From Streptococcus suis (GTDB taxonomy: Bacteria > Bacillota > Bacilli > Lactobacillales > Streptococcaceae), in NCBI RefSeq assembly GCF_002960625.1, contig NZ_POJH01000034.1, positions 1-64,000 on the forward strand: a DNA stretch of 64,000 nt, in the 5' to 3' direction. Each line of letters opens with the position of its first letter. Positions within the stretch are counted from its first letter, which is position 1. The translations under genes were made by a program, and so were the position numbers. Shown in pieces: positions 62,552 to 64,000 of the stretch. The notes beneath the pieces are model-generated. The model had not been told where the DNA came from and searched no databases. It saw nothing but the letters and a program-made list of their open reading frames with translations.

Positions 62552-63523
62552 TTACTGACCTGACGAGCTTTCAGTTGTAGAACTTGAAGCTTCTGTTGAA
62601 GAACTGCTTTCATCAGTCGCCACATATTGTGATAGAAGGTTCTGGAAGGCAGGATCTTTAATCTTAACATTAGCTTTTGAAAGGGCATCTTTCAAGACAG
62701 TTGCTACAAAGGTTGCATCATTTTGTTTTTGTGCAATAATAATTTCCTTCAGCTTGTCCTTGTAATCTTCCCAGTTAGCTGATTTTTCAGATTTAGCTTC
62801 TAGTTTAACAACGTAATAGCTAGTTGTGTACGTCGTCATATCTACGACGGTCACTACAGATGCACCAACTTGACCAGCATTCAATGCAAAGATAGCTGAT
62901 TTAACTTCGGTCGGAACTGTTGTAGAAGTAGAATCAAACTTGATTTCTCCACCGTTTTCCTTAGTTGCAGTATCTGTAGAATTATCCTTAGCCAACTGAG
63001 CGAAGTCAGCACCTTCAGCCTGAGCGGCAGCTAGGATTTCCTTAGCTTTTGCTTCATCATCTAGCTTGATGATACGGGCAGTCACTTCTGGAGTGTAAGC
63101 TTCATAAGCAGCTTTGTAGTTTTCATCAGTCAACTCTTTTTCAGCGGCTTGCTTGACAGCATATTCTACCAATTTGTTGGTACGGATTTGTTCCTTGTAG
63201 GTATCCGTCGTTAAACCTGCTGAAGCAAGAGCTGTTGCAAATGAATCACCGTACTGCTCAGCCATTTTATCATAGGCTTCATTGACCTCTTTATCCGATA
63301 CCTTATCGCCATACTGTTCTTCAAAAACATGACCGATAACCATAGAAAGCAAAACTTGTTGAGCTTGGGCATTGGTTTTCACCTGCTCGTAGAACTCTGA
63401 TACAGAGATGGCATTGCCTTTCATGGTAATAATATCTTTATCTGCTGCACTTGAGCAAGCTGCAAGTGTCACAGTTGCAAGGAGGGTCACTGCACCTGCA
63501 AGAATTTTTTTGGTTTTCTTCAT
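62552..63523 (-). CDS. prsA: PrsA-type extracellular foldase lipoprotein
   Basis: 323 residues. Lipoprotein signal MKKTKKILAGAVTLLATVTL with lipobox LAACSS, N-terminal chaperone helices, a parvulin-type PPIase region (ITARIIKLDDEAKAKEILAA to the VTVVDMTTYTTSYYVVKLEA segment; several core residues are altered) and a serine-rich tail (SSSSTEASSSTTESSSG). Helps fold secreted proteins outside the membrane. Start MKKTKK with GGAGAG upstream; minus-strand extended -10 TGGTATAAT (TATAAT at 63,559-63,564). Confidence 0.93.
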   Translation of the reverse strand: MKKTKKILAGAVTLLATVTLAACSSAADKDIITMKGNAISVSEFYEQVKTNAQAQQVLLSMVIGHVFEEQYGDKVSDKEVNEAYDKMAEQYGDSFATALASAGLTTDTYKEQIRTNKLVEYAVKQAAEKELTDENYKAAYEAYTPEVTARIIKLDDEAKAKEILAAAQAEGADFAQLAKDNSTDTATKENGGEIKFDSTSTTVPTEVKSAIFALNAGQVGASVVTVVDMTTYTTSYYVVKLEAKSEKSANWEDYKDKLKEIIIAQKQNDATFVATVLKDALSKANVKIKDPAFQNLLSQYVATDESSSSTEASSSTTESSSGQ

Positions 63524-63585
63524 TTAGAAAATCTCTCCTTTTCTTCATTAACCCTTTCATTATACCATAAAATCTTAAAAAGAGC

Positions 63586-64000
63586 TTAATTTTCTGCAAG
63601 GTTTAGGTCTACATTCTCTACATTTTTTCGTAGCATGAGCAGACCATCACTCATAGAAATCAGACTGGCTGTTAAGTCCGGATTGTCCAGGGTCGCATCA
63701 AATAAACGTTGCAAGCCTTTGTAGATGGTCCTCTGGCCACGACGAACTTCCATGATGTCTTTGGCGACATCTCCCCCCTGGAAAATATCATCCAAGACAA
63801 CCAAGCCACCGACCTTGACCTTTTTCAAGACCTCTGGCAAAAATACGATGTACTTAGACTTGGCAGAGTCCATAAAAACAAAGTCATAGCTATCATCAGG
63901 CAGGCTTGGCAGCAAGTCCATCGCCTCACCTTCGAGCAACTCAATTTGCTTCCGACTATCGAACTTAGCAAAATTTTCCTTGGCAAATCCAATCATCTCT
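63586..64000 (-). CDS. O-methyltransferase (YrrM/TrmR-like), C-terminal part
   Basis: The window edge cuts this gene; about 138 C-terminal residues are visible. GLVVLDDIFQGGDVAKDIME and DFVFMDSAKSKYIVFLPEVL are the SAM-methyltransferase motifs of the YrrM/TrmR O-methyltransferase 3 family; in Bacillus the homologue modifies tRNA wobble uridine (5-methoxyuridine). The first ATG visible is internal. Located upstream of prsA with 62 bases between, the usual streptococcal order. Confidence 0.85.
   Translation of the reverse strand, partial: EMIGFAKENFAKFDSRKQIELLEGEAMDLLPSLPDDSYDFVFMDSAKSKYIVFLPEVLKKVKVGGLVVLDDIFQGGDVAKDIMEVRRGQRTIYKGLQRLFDATLDNPDLTASLISMSDGLLMLRKNVENVDLNLAEN

Overview
The window looks like a low-GC streptococcal chromosome, most likely Streptococcus suis or a close relative. 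This rests on the rpiA-deoB-arsC-punA-deoD nucleoside operon, smc/rnc, ptsHI, nrdHEF and prsA/alaS neighbourhoods, a RUP-like pneumococcal-type repeat, and an integrated conjugative element (ICE) with Tn5252-superfamily gene content. Species assignment is inference; there is no rRNA in the window.

Layout. (1) 1-~450: the end of a second, smaller element (two very small genes and a 14-bp repeat cluster) that interrupts the ICE's giant SNF2-helicase/methylase gene. (2) ~450-27,030: one arm of the ICE, almost all on the minus strand. In order of transcription it has a small gene, repA, a decayed micro-peptide gene, a cytosine-5 DNA methylase, a small protein, an Spx-like protein, an XRE-like protein, a CPBP protease, pcfB-like, virD4, a pilin-like virB2, virB6, prgI, virB4, a VirB1-like lysozyme/CHAP hydrolase, an LPNTG antigen I/II adhesin, a calcium-repeat protein, a small protein and the truncated SNF2 gene. 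A plus-strand AbiEi/AbiEii abortive-infection module sits inside the transfer region. Relaxase and integrase are not in the window. (3) ~27,030: the ICE ends inside a NUDIX (mutT-like) gene that it cuts in two. (4) 27,300-53,950: core chromosome, namely acyl-ACP thioesterase, hemW, a VanZ-like protein, glycogen phosphorylase under cre sites, a broken HIRAN gene, the deo/pun/rpi nucleoside operon (with an EcsC-ArsC fusion), smc-rnc, an acyltransferase, an MFS/ArsR pair, a DUF1846 protein behind a structured leader, ptsH-ptsI and nrdHEF with an AT-rich membrane gene wedged between nrdE and nrdF. (5) 53,980-58,950: a 12-gene minus-strand membrane island (two CPBP proteases, a DUF3267-type zincin, DUF3169/DUF3278-like proteins, an XRE regulator and several 34-105-residue membrane proteins) behind an array of TTTGTCAAA repeats spaced exactly 21 bp. 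(6) 59,000-64,000: alaS, a LURP-one protein behind a T-box, prsA and a partial O-methyltransferase.

How the parts work together. The ICE genes make a Gram-positive type IV secretion system: VirD4 couples, VirB4 powers, VirB6/PrgI/VirB2-like form the channel, the lysozyme/CHAP protein opens the wall, and the adhesin promotes contact between cells. The methylase and AbiE are cargo affecting entry and phage response. Three intrinsic terminators each lie immediately upstream of a ribosome binding site in this operon, which suggests attenuation or antitermination. On the chromosome, sugar supply (ptsHI, glgP), nucleoside salvage and deoxynucleotide synthesis show recognisable promoters, cre sites and NrdR boxes.
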